The notes below the pieces were generated by a model that was not told the origin of the DNA, searched no databases, and worked only from the letters and a program-made list of their open reading frames with translations. Positions 13,563 through 23,979 of a DNA stretch of 64,000 nt are shown here, one piece after another; positions within the stretch are counted from its first letter, which is position 1, and each line of letters begins with the position of its first letter. Origin of the DNA: Brachionus manjavacas (Eukaryota; Rotifera; Eurotatoria; Ploima; Brachionidae); the NCBI GenBank assembly GCA_019054805.1, contig JAHQIY010000005.1:417501-481500 (forward strand), written 5' to 3'. The position numbers and the translations under genes were made by a program.

Positions 13563-13639
13563 TATGCAGATTAATATTTTAAAGCCGGTTTGCTGAAATT
13601 CAGATAGTGCTGTAGTTTTGCTACGCGCGAACCTTATTT

Positions 13640-14700
13640 CAATACACATCTTTTGGTTAATGAAAAAAATAAAAAATATTTGAGCTTAAGTGTCTGTATT
13701 GAAAAATCATGGAATTAAAAAAATAAGTTTCAAATCACGTGCTAAAGATAAAATTTTTCAAATGAATAATTTAAATAAAAATGAAAAATATTGAATCAAT
13801 GCATTTTAAGATTTTACGAATAAATTTGTTATAACAATTAGGAAAATTTTGTGAAAAATGAAATTTAATTAATTTTTGTATTTGCCATTTTTGTTCAAAT
13901 TTTTTAAATAAATTGAAAAAAATTCTTAAAATCCCATTCTTATTTAAGTAATTAAAAATTTTGAAATTAGAAAGTATAGATTGATTGAATTTGTCCAAAA
14001 TTTTGAAATTCATTCAATTTTTTTTTCATGACTATGAATTTTAAGTTTTTATCATTCAATTTTTTCTAAATTATTCTGAAAAGAAAAAAATTTTTGATTT
14101 TCAAAAATAAAATTCTATTAAAAACATTGTTTTTTATTTGTTTTAAATAAAATTTTTTTAAATTTTTTGACTTTTTTTATTTTAATTTTTTATTATGGTA
14201 AGATACCTTTTATTCAAAATAGCTTTACTTAAAAAATGAATCCAATTTTGAATATAGAATAGACTTTTTACTCGAAGTAAATTAGTCAGATGATTAAAAA
14301 AAATTATTTAGAATAAATAAAAAAACAATGATTGCTGGATGAACAACATTTTACCTTTCAGATAGGCCTCGTGAGACGTAGGCGTTAACTCAAATAGTTT
14401 CTCAAAAAAGTAGATACTGCTCATCAAGCAACCAAAGCGTGCTTCGAAATTTAATTTCCAACAACATTATTTTTGAATTTTTATTTTTTGTATTTTAATC
14501 GAAACAGTCTAACCTCAGTAAGATAAACACGTAGAAAAATAAACATCCAGGTAAATCAAGAGAATTTGTTTTTTCTTTTTTTAAGATATTTTACATGAAA
14601 ATAGACATACACATAATTTAATGGATAAATTAATAAAATTTATTATTATAAAAAAAGGACTGGCTATAATCAAATAAAAAAAAAAGTATAAAATGATTCT
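13640..14700. other. AT-rich intergenic DNA
   Basis: No gene or repeat recognised apart from homopolymer runs. It lies downstream of the four-repeat gene that ends at 14725 on the minus strand. Confidence 0.4.
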
Positions 14701-14724
14701 TAAATAAATGAATTGAAAAATCCT

Positions 14725-16155
14725 CTAATTTTCAAAAAACCATGAATGTAAATCGACAGGAAAATAATCATTTTTGTCACAATAATACTTTTGACTGACA
14801 TCAGCGCTACACAAAAGCCTAAAGCCCCGTCTTTCCAAATTGCTCAAAATAAGGGTCATCATTGCACATGCGTAAACTTTGTCAGAACCAAATGTTGAAA
14901 ATGGATAACCATTAAGCTTGATTTGATATGAACCAAAGTAATCCGATTCTTTTTGTATCCCTTTATGCCATCCATTTAAAACAGCTTCCTGTACATCACT
15001 CGCTAGTCCAGAGTCTCCATTTATGAGACGAATCTTGTCTGATTCATTCAAGCTTAAACAAAAATTTACCAAATTTTTAGGCTCAATTGGCTTGGTGCGA
15101 AAAAAAAATGTGCTTTTGTTGCTCAAAGCCTTAGTCAGGTCACAAGTTGCGTACAAATTCCAACCATAGCGAGCAAAAAGATTAAACAAGTTGTTTAATA
15201 AAAGTCTTGATTCAACAGCTTCAGACGCATGGCTGTCCCATGGGTTGCCAGATAGCTTGAATTCCAATGCATTATCAATCATCGACTCTTTTTCTATTCC
15301 CCTTGACCATAAACTGTGTATCCCATAGCTTTGGTTTGAAATCAAAGCATTTAAATCTTGGTCACTTTGGTGCAATCTTATCCTGTCGGATTTGTTCAAA
15401 GTCAGAGCAAAGAAACGAGTATTTTCCATGTCCATTTTGGTGATTTGATCTGGCGCATACCTGAAATAAAGAGCATTGAGACTGGACTGTCTCTTGCCGG
15501 AGTCTATGGCTGCCACGAACAACCAGCCATTATTAAATAAATTTCTCATTATTTCTAGAACCAAAATAGGAATATTGTACGCATCAGAATTATCACGTGC
15601 CCAATCTGTCCACGGGTTTCCATTGAGCTTAATTTCGTAGCTGAGACCGAACATTCGCTCTCGCTGAATACCTTTAGGCCATGCATTGAGGACACTTTTT
15701 TTTACCACTTCATATAAATTATCTGGACTAAGGATGCGAATTTTATCACTTGAATTCAAACTCAGACAAATGACAGAGGTGTCGACAGGTTCCAATTTTT
15801 GAAAAAACAACACGTCTGTCTCAGAGCTAGTTCTTTCCAAATCGGTTGAAGCTTTTAGATGCCAGCCGATTTGATAATATGACTTAATTAGAGAGCTAAG
15901 AAAATGTTTAACTTCTAAATCGTTTTCACCATAATTGTACCAAGGTAAGCCTTTTAGCTTAAATTCAACAAAGCCAACTTGGTGGCTTTCATCTTTAATT
16001 AGCCAAGTTGAATTTAAAACATTTTTAGTCGCTTGTTTTACTTCATCTGGTGCAAGAATAAGCCTGAATCGATCCGAGCCAGACATTTGCACGGAAAAGT
16101 AGCTAAGTTTTAACTGATCCTGGTTTAATAAATTTACTGTAGGTGTATTTCCCAT
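14725..16155 (-). CDS. Four-repeat protein of unknown function
   Basis: An intronless frame of 476 residues with an ATG start at 16155. It consists of four tandem repeats of about 110 residues (roughly 17-122, 127-237, 242-354, 362-470). Each repeat begins with a LSLNxSDKIRL-like strand, followed by a W-x-KGIQxE-like segment, then the core [EI]KLxGxPW, and closes with a helix plus GWxLxAxxD and a [FY]F pair. The N-terminus MGNTPT fits the consensus for N-myristoylation (Gly2, Thr6). There is no signal peptide or membrane segment. I do not recognise the family by name. The repeats suggest an ancient fourfold duplication of one folding unit rather than a low-complexity repeat. Upstream and downstream DNA is AT-rich and gene-free. 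Confidence is high that it encodes a protein and low on role. Confidence 0.85.
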   Translation of the reverse strand: MGNTPTVNLLNQDQLKLSYFSVQMSGSDRFRLILAPDEVKQATKNVLNSTWLIKDESHQVGFVEFKLKGLPWYNYGENDLEVKHFLSSLIKSYYQIGWHLKASTDLERTSSETDVLFFQKLEPVDTSVICLSLNSSDKIRILSPDNLYEVVKKSVLNAWPKGIQRERMFGLSYEIKLNGNPWTDWARDNSDAYNIPILVLEIMRNLFNNGWLFVAAIDSGKRQSSLNALYFRYAPDQITKMDMENTRFFALTLNKSDRIRLHQSDQDLNALISNQSYGIHSLWSRGIEKESMIDNALEFKLSGNPWDSHASEAVESRLLLNNLFNLFARYGWNLYATCDLTKALSNKSTFFFRTKPIEPKNLVNFCLSLNESDKIRLINGDSGLASDVQEAVLNGWHKGIQKESDYFGSYQIKLNGYPFSTFGSDKVYACAMMTLILSNLERRGFRLLCSADVSQKYYCDKNDYFPVDLHSWFFEN

Positions 16156-16159
16156 TTTT

Positions 16160-16935
16160 GTTCTAATTTTTTTTAAAAAAATTAAAAAAAATTCTTAAAA
16201 TTTCATTCCTATTTAAGTAATAAAAAATTTTGAAATTAGAAAATATATTAATTGTATTTTTCAGAAATTTCGAAATTCATTCAAAATAGAAATAGCATCT
16301 TTTTTTCATAATTATGAATTTTAAGCTTTTGTGATTCAATTTTTTAAATTTAAAATGTTCTGAAAGTAAAAAAACAGATCACGTTTATTGTAAATCAAAA
16401 TTAGCATTTTTTATTATAAATGCAAGTCTCAATACATCTTATAGAATTGCGCAATAAATTCTTTTTAAAACCTTTGTTTTTTGGAAATTAAGAAAAAATT
16501 TTAGTGAATGAAAAGATTAAAAGTATTATTGATAAATCAAAAAAAAATGATGGGATCTCGAGATTTGATAATTTTGAGACGCTAAATTTGATCGGTAAAA
16601 ATTTAATTTTTAATGAATAATAATGAAAATATAAAAATAAAAAATCTAACAAAAATTTAAAAAAAATAATTTTTATTTTAAGAATTATTTTCATGACAAA
16701 TTAAAAATTTAATCTAAAATAAATAATCTAAATAATTTTCTGTGTAACATTTGAAAAATTATGGCGTGCTGGACTTTTCTACAAACTAATTGGAAAAATG
16801 AATAATTGTTTGTGAAGAATATTCAATAGATATTATGAAATTTCTAAAGTGTCAACCAAAGTAGTTGAAGAAAAAATTGATCCGCTTTTAATTACTGAAG
16901 GGTTTAAACAAAGAGTAATGATTTCACGAGTACAA
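16160..16935. other. AT-rich intergenic DNA
   Basis: The part nearest the four-repeat gene should hold its minus-strand promoter. I see no clear TATA box or other element. Confidence 0.4.
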
Positions 16936-16939
16936 AGTT

Positions 16940-18780
16940 TGAATTTTTATTTATTTATTTGATTCAAATTAACCTCCATCAGGAGAAGTAAAAATTAAAA
17001 TAAAGTTTAAAATAAAATAATAAAAAAAAAAAAAGTACAATTCTAAAGAAGAAAAGAAAAATATACAATTTATAAACTCCTTTGGACCAGAAGAAGTGAA
17101 CTGATCTACCTTGGTTTGATTAGTTCGTTTAGAAGGTTTTGAAAGGATTTAAATCTTAAGTTATTCAAACCAAGCTCTATTGAATCCGAGATGCCGTCAC
17201 GAATGTAAAACTGCCGCTTAAGATCCAACTTCAGTTGACCAATATTTGCTAATATTGAGTCTAGATTTTTATTAGTGAACTGTAACAAATGCTTGAGATC
17301 ATTTCCAAAAGAAAGGGGAGAGCTGTTGGAAATGTTATAACATAAGTACTTAAATATTTGAGAAGATAACTGATTGAACCCAATTGAAGTGATAAAAGAC
17401 ATCTCGGAAAAAAGATAGAGCTGATCAATTTTAAAGAGTCTAATAACTTTTAGGATTCCAGAAATGTGACAATTAGATTTTAGATTAAACATTTGTCTAA
17501 CAAGGTTGTTTTGATTAATGTTTAGAGTTTTGAGGGTTTTTGTGTCTAGAGTTAAGTTTTCAAGACCATATGTGAATTGGGAAAGGCAAAATGTTTTGTA
17601 AATGAAACTCTTTAGAGAAGGGGAAATATGACTCATCTTGTTTAACAAAAAAGAAGCTGAGATGAATGATTTCTGAACTTGTTTAAATTTTTCAATTGCA
17701 AAAGGGTTAAAGTCTAGATTGGAGTCGACAACGAATCCTAAATATTCTATACTTGGAGCTATATTCAACTTTTTACCACTCAAGAAGAAGTCACAGTTAA
17801 AGAGGATAGGGCCAAACGTAATTATTTTAGATTTTATTGGGTTAAATTTTATTCTCCATTTAAGACCATAGTTATTGCAGATATCAAGTAAAATTTGAAG
17901 ATGACTGTCAACTGGACTGATGAGGATTATGCCATCAGCATAAACAATTATTGAGATATTGAGATTATTAAAAATACCACCTAATTTCTTTTCTAAGCAT
18001 TCTTCGATTAAATCGTCTATAAAGATATTGAAAAGGAAAGGGGATAATATCCCACCCTGCTTTACACCACATTCAACCTGAAATAGTTCCGAAATATTAT
18101 CATCAAGACATACTACAGCTTTAGCTGAGTCATAGTATTTTTTTAAAAGTACCCAAAGACAAAAGTTCATCCTTGGAAGTAGCTTAAAGAATAAACCATC
18201 TCTCCAAACCTTGTCAAAAGCTTTTTCCGCATCAAGGGAAGCAACTTTGACACCCGACCCCTTCGAGACATAGTTGAGTATGGTCTCTTTGACTACAAAG
18301 AAGGCATGATTACATTAAGTTTTCTTTCTAAAACCAAATTGATTATTACTAACTTTATAAAGCTCTGGTGAGCTAAAAAGGATTAATTTTTCTAAGATTT
18401 GGGCTAAGCAGTTCGAAATAGAAATCGGTCTTACATTATTCAAATCTGAATTATTTTTTGAGTGACCTTTTAAGATTGGACTAATCATAGAGGTATTCAA
18501 ACCAGAGGGGATATGGTTTAGATATACTAAATGATTGAAAAATTCTAAGAGAGTAGCACGAAGTGAAGGGATATTACCATGTTTGAGAAGAAAGTAGGAT
18601 AGCTTATCCAATCCACAAACTAGTGAATAATCAAGTTTATCCAATATCTTTTCCAAAGTCAACATGTCAAAGAATGGGATAGAATCAGGACGAGAATAAG
18701 AGCTTAACAGGCTTGAAATATAATTTTTTATAGAAATTTGCTCTTGAGAAAAAACTTGGCCTCCCTATTGAAACTCAAAG
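16940..18780 (-). mobile_element. Non-LTR retrotransposon fragment (family F2), broken
   Basis: Minus strand, 5'-truncated. The 3' end is a tail rich in AAATAAATAAAT (complement of 16940-16965), after CTCCTGATGGAGG, which could form a short hairpin. The body is a reverse transcriptase with one in-frame stop and an altered active site, described in the next entry. A second, shorter copy of the same family lies at 30280-30655. Confidence 0.85.
17106..18665 (-). pseudogene. Reverse transcriptase of family F2 with in-frame stop and YADG box
   Basis: One reading frame runs through this stretch on the minus strand apart from a TAA at 18315-18317. Upstream of the stop are LNNVRPISISNCLAQILEK and the QFGFRKK motif. 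Downstream come ASLDAEKAFDKVW (motif A, Asp present), GVKQGGILSPFLFN (motif B) and then YADG where YADD is expected, so the second catalytic Asp is lost. SIEYLGFVVD and the thumb region follow, and the protein ends NELIKPR. There is no endonuclease domain because of 5' truncation. It is inactive. Confidence 0.85.
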
Positions 18781-19020
18781 CCAATAATTGATTTTGTGCA
18801 AAATAAGATCAAGAAAGTGGAAAAAAGTTTTTACTGTCTAAAAGTGTTCGATGAAATCAAAACAAATAAGACCTGAAACTATAGATTTCTTATCCAAAAG
18901 TTTCTCTCACCCAATGTTATGATATCATTTAGATAATAACTCCATTAATCAAAAGAATTTGAATTAATTTGATGTACGGCAAAATATTTTAATGAAACGA
19001 TTTATTGAACTCAGTAAATA

Positions 19021-19400
19021 TATTATTTATTTTTTATTTATTTATTTGTTTTCTGTACCGAGCTAGAGCTCCTTCAGAATAAGTTAAAAATAAAATAAAA
19101 AAATAAAATAAAATTAAAGTTATTAAAATTAGATAAAAAAAAAAAGAAAAAAAAAAGAATCAAAATAGAGTAAATAAGCTAAAAAAATGAAAGTTGAAAA
19201 GACATAAATTGGAAAAGATTGTTACATGTGACACATGCTTAAATAGTTCAAGTTTAAGGATAAAAAGAAGAAATAGTAAGGTAGCAATTACACAATGGAG
19301 TTGGGTATTCAATATATCTTGATTCGAAATATACCAAAACAAAGCCTTTAAACAAAGTACTAAGATTGGAGTCAATTAGACAAATTTATCACAAGCATAA
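19021..19400 (-). mobile_element. 3' end of a non-LTR element (family F3)
   Basis: On the minus strand this matches the C-terminus and 3' UTR of the F3 copy at 40745-41260: CCATTGTGTAATTGCTACC, then the UTR, then AGCTCGGTACAGAAAACAAA and a tail of AAATA repeats. The reading frame is decayed. Only the last about 350 bp are present. Confidence 0.8.
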
Positions 19401-19569
19401 GTTATTCATTGATAAACAAATTTTCAATAACTAATTATGTAAAAACGAAGTTATTTACTTTAGAAAAGTCTATAAAATATTTGAAAGAAATAATAATTCT
19501 TTCATTAGTAAATTATCAAAAATAGAAGATCTGACTCATATAAATTGCAATGAATATGATCTAGCGATC

Positions 19570-20025
19570 GATCGACCGGTTTGTACAAACCGGTTTCGAA
19601 CCGGTTTCTGATCAATTTGGTTCGATTTTTCAAGCAGGTTTTTGAAACCAGTTTTTTTTTCAAACCGGTTTGAGTACATTTAACTGTTTTTATTAATTTT
19701 TAAATATTCAATCCGAATAAAAATAATAAGTGAGATAAAGAAAGTTTTCATGTTCACGAGAAAATGATCTTAAATAATTTATATTTCACTGTTAAGTTTA
19801 TTTAATCTAAAATATATTTATTTTTCAAAAAAGTTTTGTTTTTTAATTTGATATTTTCTTTAAAGTATAATTTTTTAATCTGTAGAGGTTTTTATGAAAT
19901 CTAAAGATTTAATTTCGATCCTATTTAATAATTTAATAAGTATTAACAATTCAATTTAATTTAATAAAACCAGTTTCTAAAACCGGTTTGAAAAAAAACT
20001 GGTTTAAAAAAACTGGTTTCAAAAA
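19570..20025. repeat. Cluster of AACCGGTTT palindromes at the two ends of a 450-bp segment
   Basis: Four ACCGGTTT words lie in 19574-19672 and one at 19981-19989. Degenerate forms (AACCAGTTT, AACTGGTTT) lie at 19646, 19968, 19999 and 20011. The two clusters bracket AT-rich DNA, so this may be a short transposon with these words in its ends, or a binding-site array. Confidence 0.5.
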
Positions 20026-20544
20026 TTTGACAAATCATATTGTCACTATTGTAATATTTTAAATGGATTTCTTGCGAGAAATGTAACAATTGGTCTTGTG
20101 GGAAATGTCTTCCAACAGACTTTGATTTAGCTGTGGAATTTTTTGTTCAAAAAAGTGTTATAAATAGATAAATTTTGCTTTAAAATAGCATACATATATT
20201 TTCTTATACTTTTTTTTAATTTTAATAGCTTGAATTTATGTAATTCACGAATATTCCACAATGTAAGAATTGAATCGTTAATGAAACATCTTTTTTTTAA
20301 CTATAATTTTTGAACCTTTTATTTTAAATATTTTAAAGTTTTTTTTAAATTAAAGACAATATTCTTTTCTATTATTATATATTATTTTCGAAAAAAAAAT
20401 CTAACAACTAATAAGTGATCAAATAAAAGAATTCATGGTATTACCCCGTTTGACTATAAGCGATTATTTGATTTATTATTAATTATTCTTTTGGGAAAAA
20501 TAAAAATATTTTTGAAAATAGCAAAAATATTTTATTTAGTTATA

Positions 20545-20580
20545 TTTTATTTTTGTTTATTTGTTTTCTGTACCGAGCAT
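20545..20580 (-). mobile_element. Solo tail of family F3
   Basis: A minus-strand GCTCGGTACAGAAAACAAAT followed by AAATA-like repeats, the same 3' terminus seen at 19021 and 41230. Only the last about 35 bp of an element remain. Confidence 0.6.
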
Positions 20581-20589
20581 TTTTAAAAG

Positions 20590-21660
20590 CTTTTTTTTAA
20601 AATATCAATCAAATAGAAAAATGACTCTATTTTTTGTAATAAACGAAATTAACGGTTTAACCCCGATTACATTTTTTTCTTAAACTTATTTTATTTTGAA
20701 ACAACAGAAAATCGGTTAAGTTTTTGAATTTTTCAATAAGAAATTCGTAATCAGCATCAAAAAAATAAATATCAAAGTGTTCTTTGTTCAAATTTTTACC
20801 AATTATCAATTTTGAGGATCGGCATTTTCTTTTAAGTAGAGAAGATTAGACGTTCTTCTTAAAAAAAATGAAATTAAAAAAAAATTAAAAAAAAATGAAT
20901 TTTTTAAAAAATTTTTTTTAAAAAAAAATTAAAAAAAATTAACGTATTAAAAAATTATATTAAAAAAAAAAACATATTAAAAAAAAAAAAATTTTTTTTT
21001 AATTTCATTTAATTTTTTTTTAAATGAAATTAAAAAATTTTTTTTTTTTTAAATTGTTATTTTTTTATTAAAAACGTTCTTCATAAGCTTTTTTTATTAA
21101 TTGAAGTTTTTTAATCGGGTTAACCCTTTTGGACCCCACACAATTAACCGCCGGAGGTAAGGGGTGACTAAAAAAATCGGGGAAATTGGGTAGCTATTTT
21201 TGAAGTTTTTGAACAAAATGGGTGCGAAAAATTCAAAAAAAAAGGGCACCCGCGGTTAAACTTGGTTACTATAATTATCTATATAATAATTTTTGTGAAA
21301 TATGCTTTTCTTTATTGTAATTTTATGATTTAAAAAAAAAATAATTTTCGCTAAAAAATTCTATAGACAATAGTTTGTTTTAAAGGAAAAATTTTAAAAA
21401 AAATTCGATAACAATTTCATAAGGGATTGAAATAAATTGAAATAAATTGAAATAAAAAGAAAACGGAAACAGTTCACTTTGTACCTAAAAAATTCCAAAA
21501 TTTAAAATATTTTTTAAGACAGTTACTAAAGCCAAGTAAATAAAAATATTTAATTTAATTCAACATATTTGATTAGGCTTAGCATAAATCGAAAAAAAAA
21601 AGTATAGACAAAATAAAAACCAATTTCAAGTTAGGCTTAATTAGAATTAGTTAAAATTTG
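20590..21660. other. Low-complexity A/T tract and intergenic DNA upstream of the first RRM gene
   Basis: 20870-21060 is almost pure A and T runs, with tracts of A8-A9 and T9-T12 in both orientations. 21120-21260 is GC-richer, with TTAACCC and GGTTAA words, and no gene is recognised. The 5' UTR of the RRM gene probably starts within the last 100 bp before 21667. Confidence 0.45.
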
Positions 21661-21666
21661 TAAATC

Positions 21667-22306
21667 ATGTCCACGATAAAGCTGTACGTTGGCAACATAC
21701 CATCGGTAGCTCGAAACGCCGAACTAAAGGAGCTTTTCGAAAAGTTTGGCAAAGTGCTCGAATGCGACATACTCAAAGATTATGGCTTTGTCCATATGGA
21801 AGACACCAACGGCGCCAAAGCAGCGATCGCCGGCCTCAACGACTCGCTGTGGAAGGGCTCGCGCATCCGCGTCGAAATATCGACCACACGGACCCAGAAA
21901 GGCGAGCCGTCAATTCGTAAGCGATACCGACCGCCGCCATCTTACCGCCGCTCGCGTTCCCCTCCTCGCGGCTACCCGTACCGGGACGTGCCGCCCAGGT
22001 TCTTGGACCCCTATGCCCGAGCCTTTGACAGGCATCATCCTTATCCAGAGATGATGCGCACTCGGCTCTTTTCGCCTCCACCCAGAGAACCGAGGATGCC
22101 GTTTAGAGGCGAGCCGTACCCCAGAAGGGGCTACCCGGCCTCGCCGCCCAGACACTTGCCGCCAAGAGATTACTACAGAAGCAGGTCCCGATCGCCGAGG
22201 TAAAAATAACCACCATTATTTTTGGCTGAATTTTTAAAGCTATTTCTAAAGGTACTATGAACGCCGCAGGCCATCGCACATACCGTCGTCTAAGTCAAGA
22301 GTTTAA
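21667..22306 (+). CDS. LARK/RBM4-like RNA-binding protein with RS-like tail (copy 1)
   Basis: Exons 21667-22199 and 22252-22306, with a 52-bp GT-AG intron, give 195 residues. One N-terminal RRM (about 4-72) has RNP2 LYVGNI and RNP1 DYGFVHMED. The RRM is closest in style to LARK/RBM4 proteins, which act in splicing and translation control. The rest is rich in Arg, Pro, Tyr and Ser, ending YYRSRSRSPRYYERRR..KSRV. The intron is inferred because the second exon restores an Arg/Ser tail of 55 nt, the same length as in the second copy at 35269. If the intron is kept, a TAA follows SRSPR immediately. The coding part is far more GC-rich than the surroundings. AATAAA follows the stop near 22341. RNA-binding is confident; the exact orthologue is not. 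Confidence 0.9.
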
Positions 22307-22349
22307 ACCTTAAATTAACTTTGTTTTGTTTTTGATTTGAAAATAAAAA

Positions 22350-23500
22350 TATCGACTCAATTCCTAGAGTTTAGTCGAACGTAAATCAATCGAACGCTGC
22401 CTCACTTTTTGCGTCGAATTGAATCGTCGTCACTTTTTTTAAGAATTCTTGGACCTGGTCAATTATGAGACCCTTTTATGAGATAGCTTTTTTTGTGTCC
22501 CAACTTCAATGGTAATTTATAATTTGGCCAGAAAAAATTTGAAAATTTTTTTAAAATAATTCAAAAATTTCGAAAGCCAAAAAAAAATTTTTTTTCTGTT
22601 AAATTTAAAAATTAATTTTCATTTTTTTTCTGAATTTCACTAAAATTGGCTAAGTTTTGAGGTAAAGAAAATGATTCCTTTACTTTTTAAACTTTTTCTG
22701 AATTTTTTTATTTGGTCCTCCTCCTTTTCGAACTTTATTTATTTTATGGGCTCCACTCAGACCCCGCTTTTTTTGATACAATGATTGAATTAACCAAAAA
22801 GTTTCAAAAAAAGAACCGGGCAAAAGTACTTTATTATTTTTTATAATTTTTTTTTTAAATAATTTGAAATTTTGCTTGTAAATCATTTTTTGTTGTTTCA
22901 TTTTCAGTGTTGACATGATCATTTTTAACCCAAAACATCAAGAGCCAAAAAGAATGTTTTTTTTCTTAAATTTAAAAATTAATTTTGCCATGTTCCGCCC
23001 TGGAACCAGTTTAATTTTTAATATAATTATTGAAAATATTGAAAAAAGGGCTAATTGAAGTTTCAAATCAAATTTTAAGATCAAAACGATCATTTGAAAT
23101 TTTTAAACTTAATTAATCTAATGATTGGGGAAATTTTTAAGAAATAAATACTAAACATTACTTGACATTTTATGTCTAATAGTGGTTCATTATCAAATTA
23201 ACATCAAAATAAATGATCTCTAATTTATTTAACAAAAACAATCAACAATTTAAACAATTCAGGTTAAGTTTATTCAAAAATTCAAATTTATAACTTTTAT
23301 ATCCACTCATTCAAACTTAAATAATGTTTTTTTTTCCACTTAAATAAACTATAATTTTTAAAACAGTAAATTCTTTTGTCTTTAAAAATTAAAATATTTA
23401 AACTTATCAAAGTTCGATCAAAAGGGACATTTTAAAATTTTAAAAATGAAATGACATGTCAAGTAATTGCTTTGGAAAAATTTATTTCTTTTCTATTATT
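22350..23500. other. AT-rich intergenic DNA
   Basis: No coding frame with recognisable similarity. An open minus-strand frame at 22680-22922 is Lys/Phe-rich and looks like chance in A/T sequence. Confidence 0.4.
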
Positions 23501-23504
23501 TAAA

Positions 23505-23973
23505 AAAAATATTGCTACCGTAAACTCGGGTTCACGACTCTAAGAGTAAAGCCCAAATCCAACCTTTTCTCTTTAAGAGTTAATTACATAGTTTCTATGT
23601 TACAACAATTAAAATTTATTTTGCAAGAAAATACCCTGAATATGGGATATTTTCTAAAAAAAAAGCCCAAGTTTAACTTTTACTCTAACAAAAAAATTGT
23701 CTTTGCATTCAAAAAAAAATGAAAGGTTTAAAAATTGTTTAGTTAATTAAAAAATAGAAAAAAAGTCAATTTTAAAAAAAATTTTTTGTTAGAGTAAAAG
23801 TTAAACTTGGGCTTTTTTTTTAGAAAATATCCCATATTCAGGGTATTTTCTTGCAAATTAAATTTTAATTGTTGTAACATTGAAACTATGTAATTAACTC
23901 TTAAAGAGAAAAGGTTGGATTTGGGCTTTACTCTTAGAGTCGTGAACACGAGTTTACGGTAGCAATATTTTAA
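23505..23973. repeat. Long near-perfect inverted repeat (foldback/MITE-like)
   Basis: Arms of about 190 bp (23505-23697 and 23780-23973) pair with only a few mismatches around an about 80-bp A/T loop. Both ends carry AAAATATTGCTACCGTAAAC or its complement. The arms contain CTCTAAGAGTAAAGCCCAA and its complement. No protein is expected; open frames inside are by-products of the palindrome. It is probably a foldback transposon. Confidence 0.85.
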
Positions 23974-23979
23974 TCTTTT

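Larger units (their letters stand above)
11691..13635. mobile_element. Non-autonomous long-TIR DNA transposon, split by a nested insertion
   Basis: The left arm (11695-11826) begins TTCGCGCGTAGCAAAACTAC. Its reverse complement is found in two pieces, 12300-12362 and 13563-13631, with high identity. Joining the pieces restores one right arm of about 130 bp. The core between the arms (11827-12299) has no coding frame. The whole element without the insertion would be about 735 bp. No target-site duplication is certain (ATTT flanks both ends weakly). Confidence 0.85.

Noticed and set aside
21836..22155. Two minus-strand frames of 81 codons opposite RRM copy 1
   Set aside because: They arise from GC-rich codons of the real gene; no domain, and the plus-strand RRM is clear.
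23743..23949. Minus-strand frame inside the long hairpin
   Set aside because: Mirror of the palindrome arm, not protein-like.
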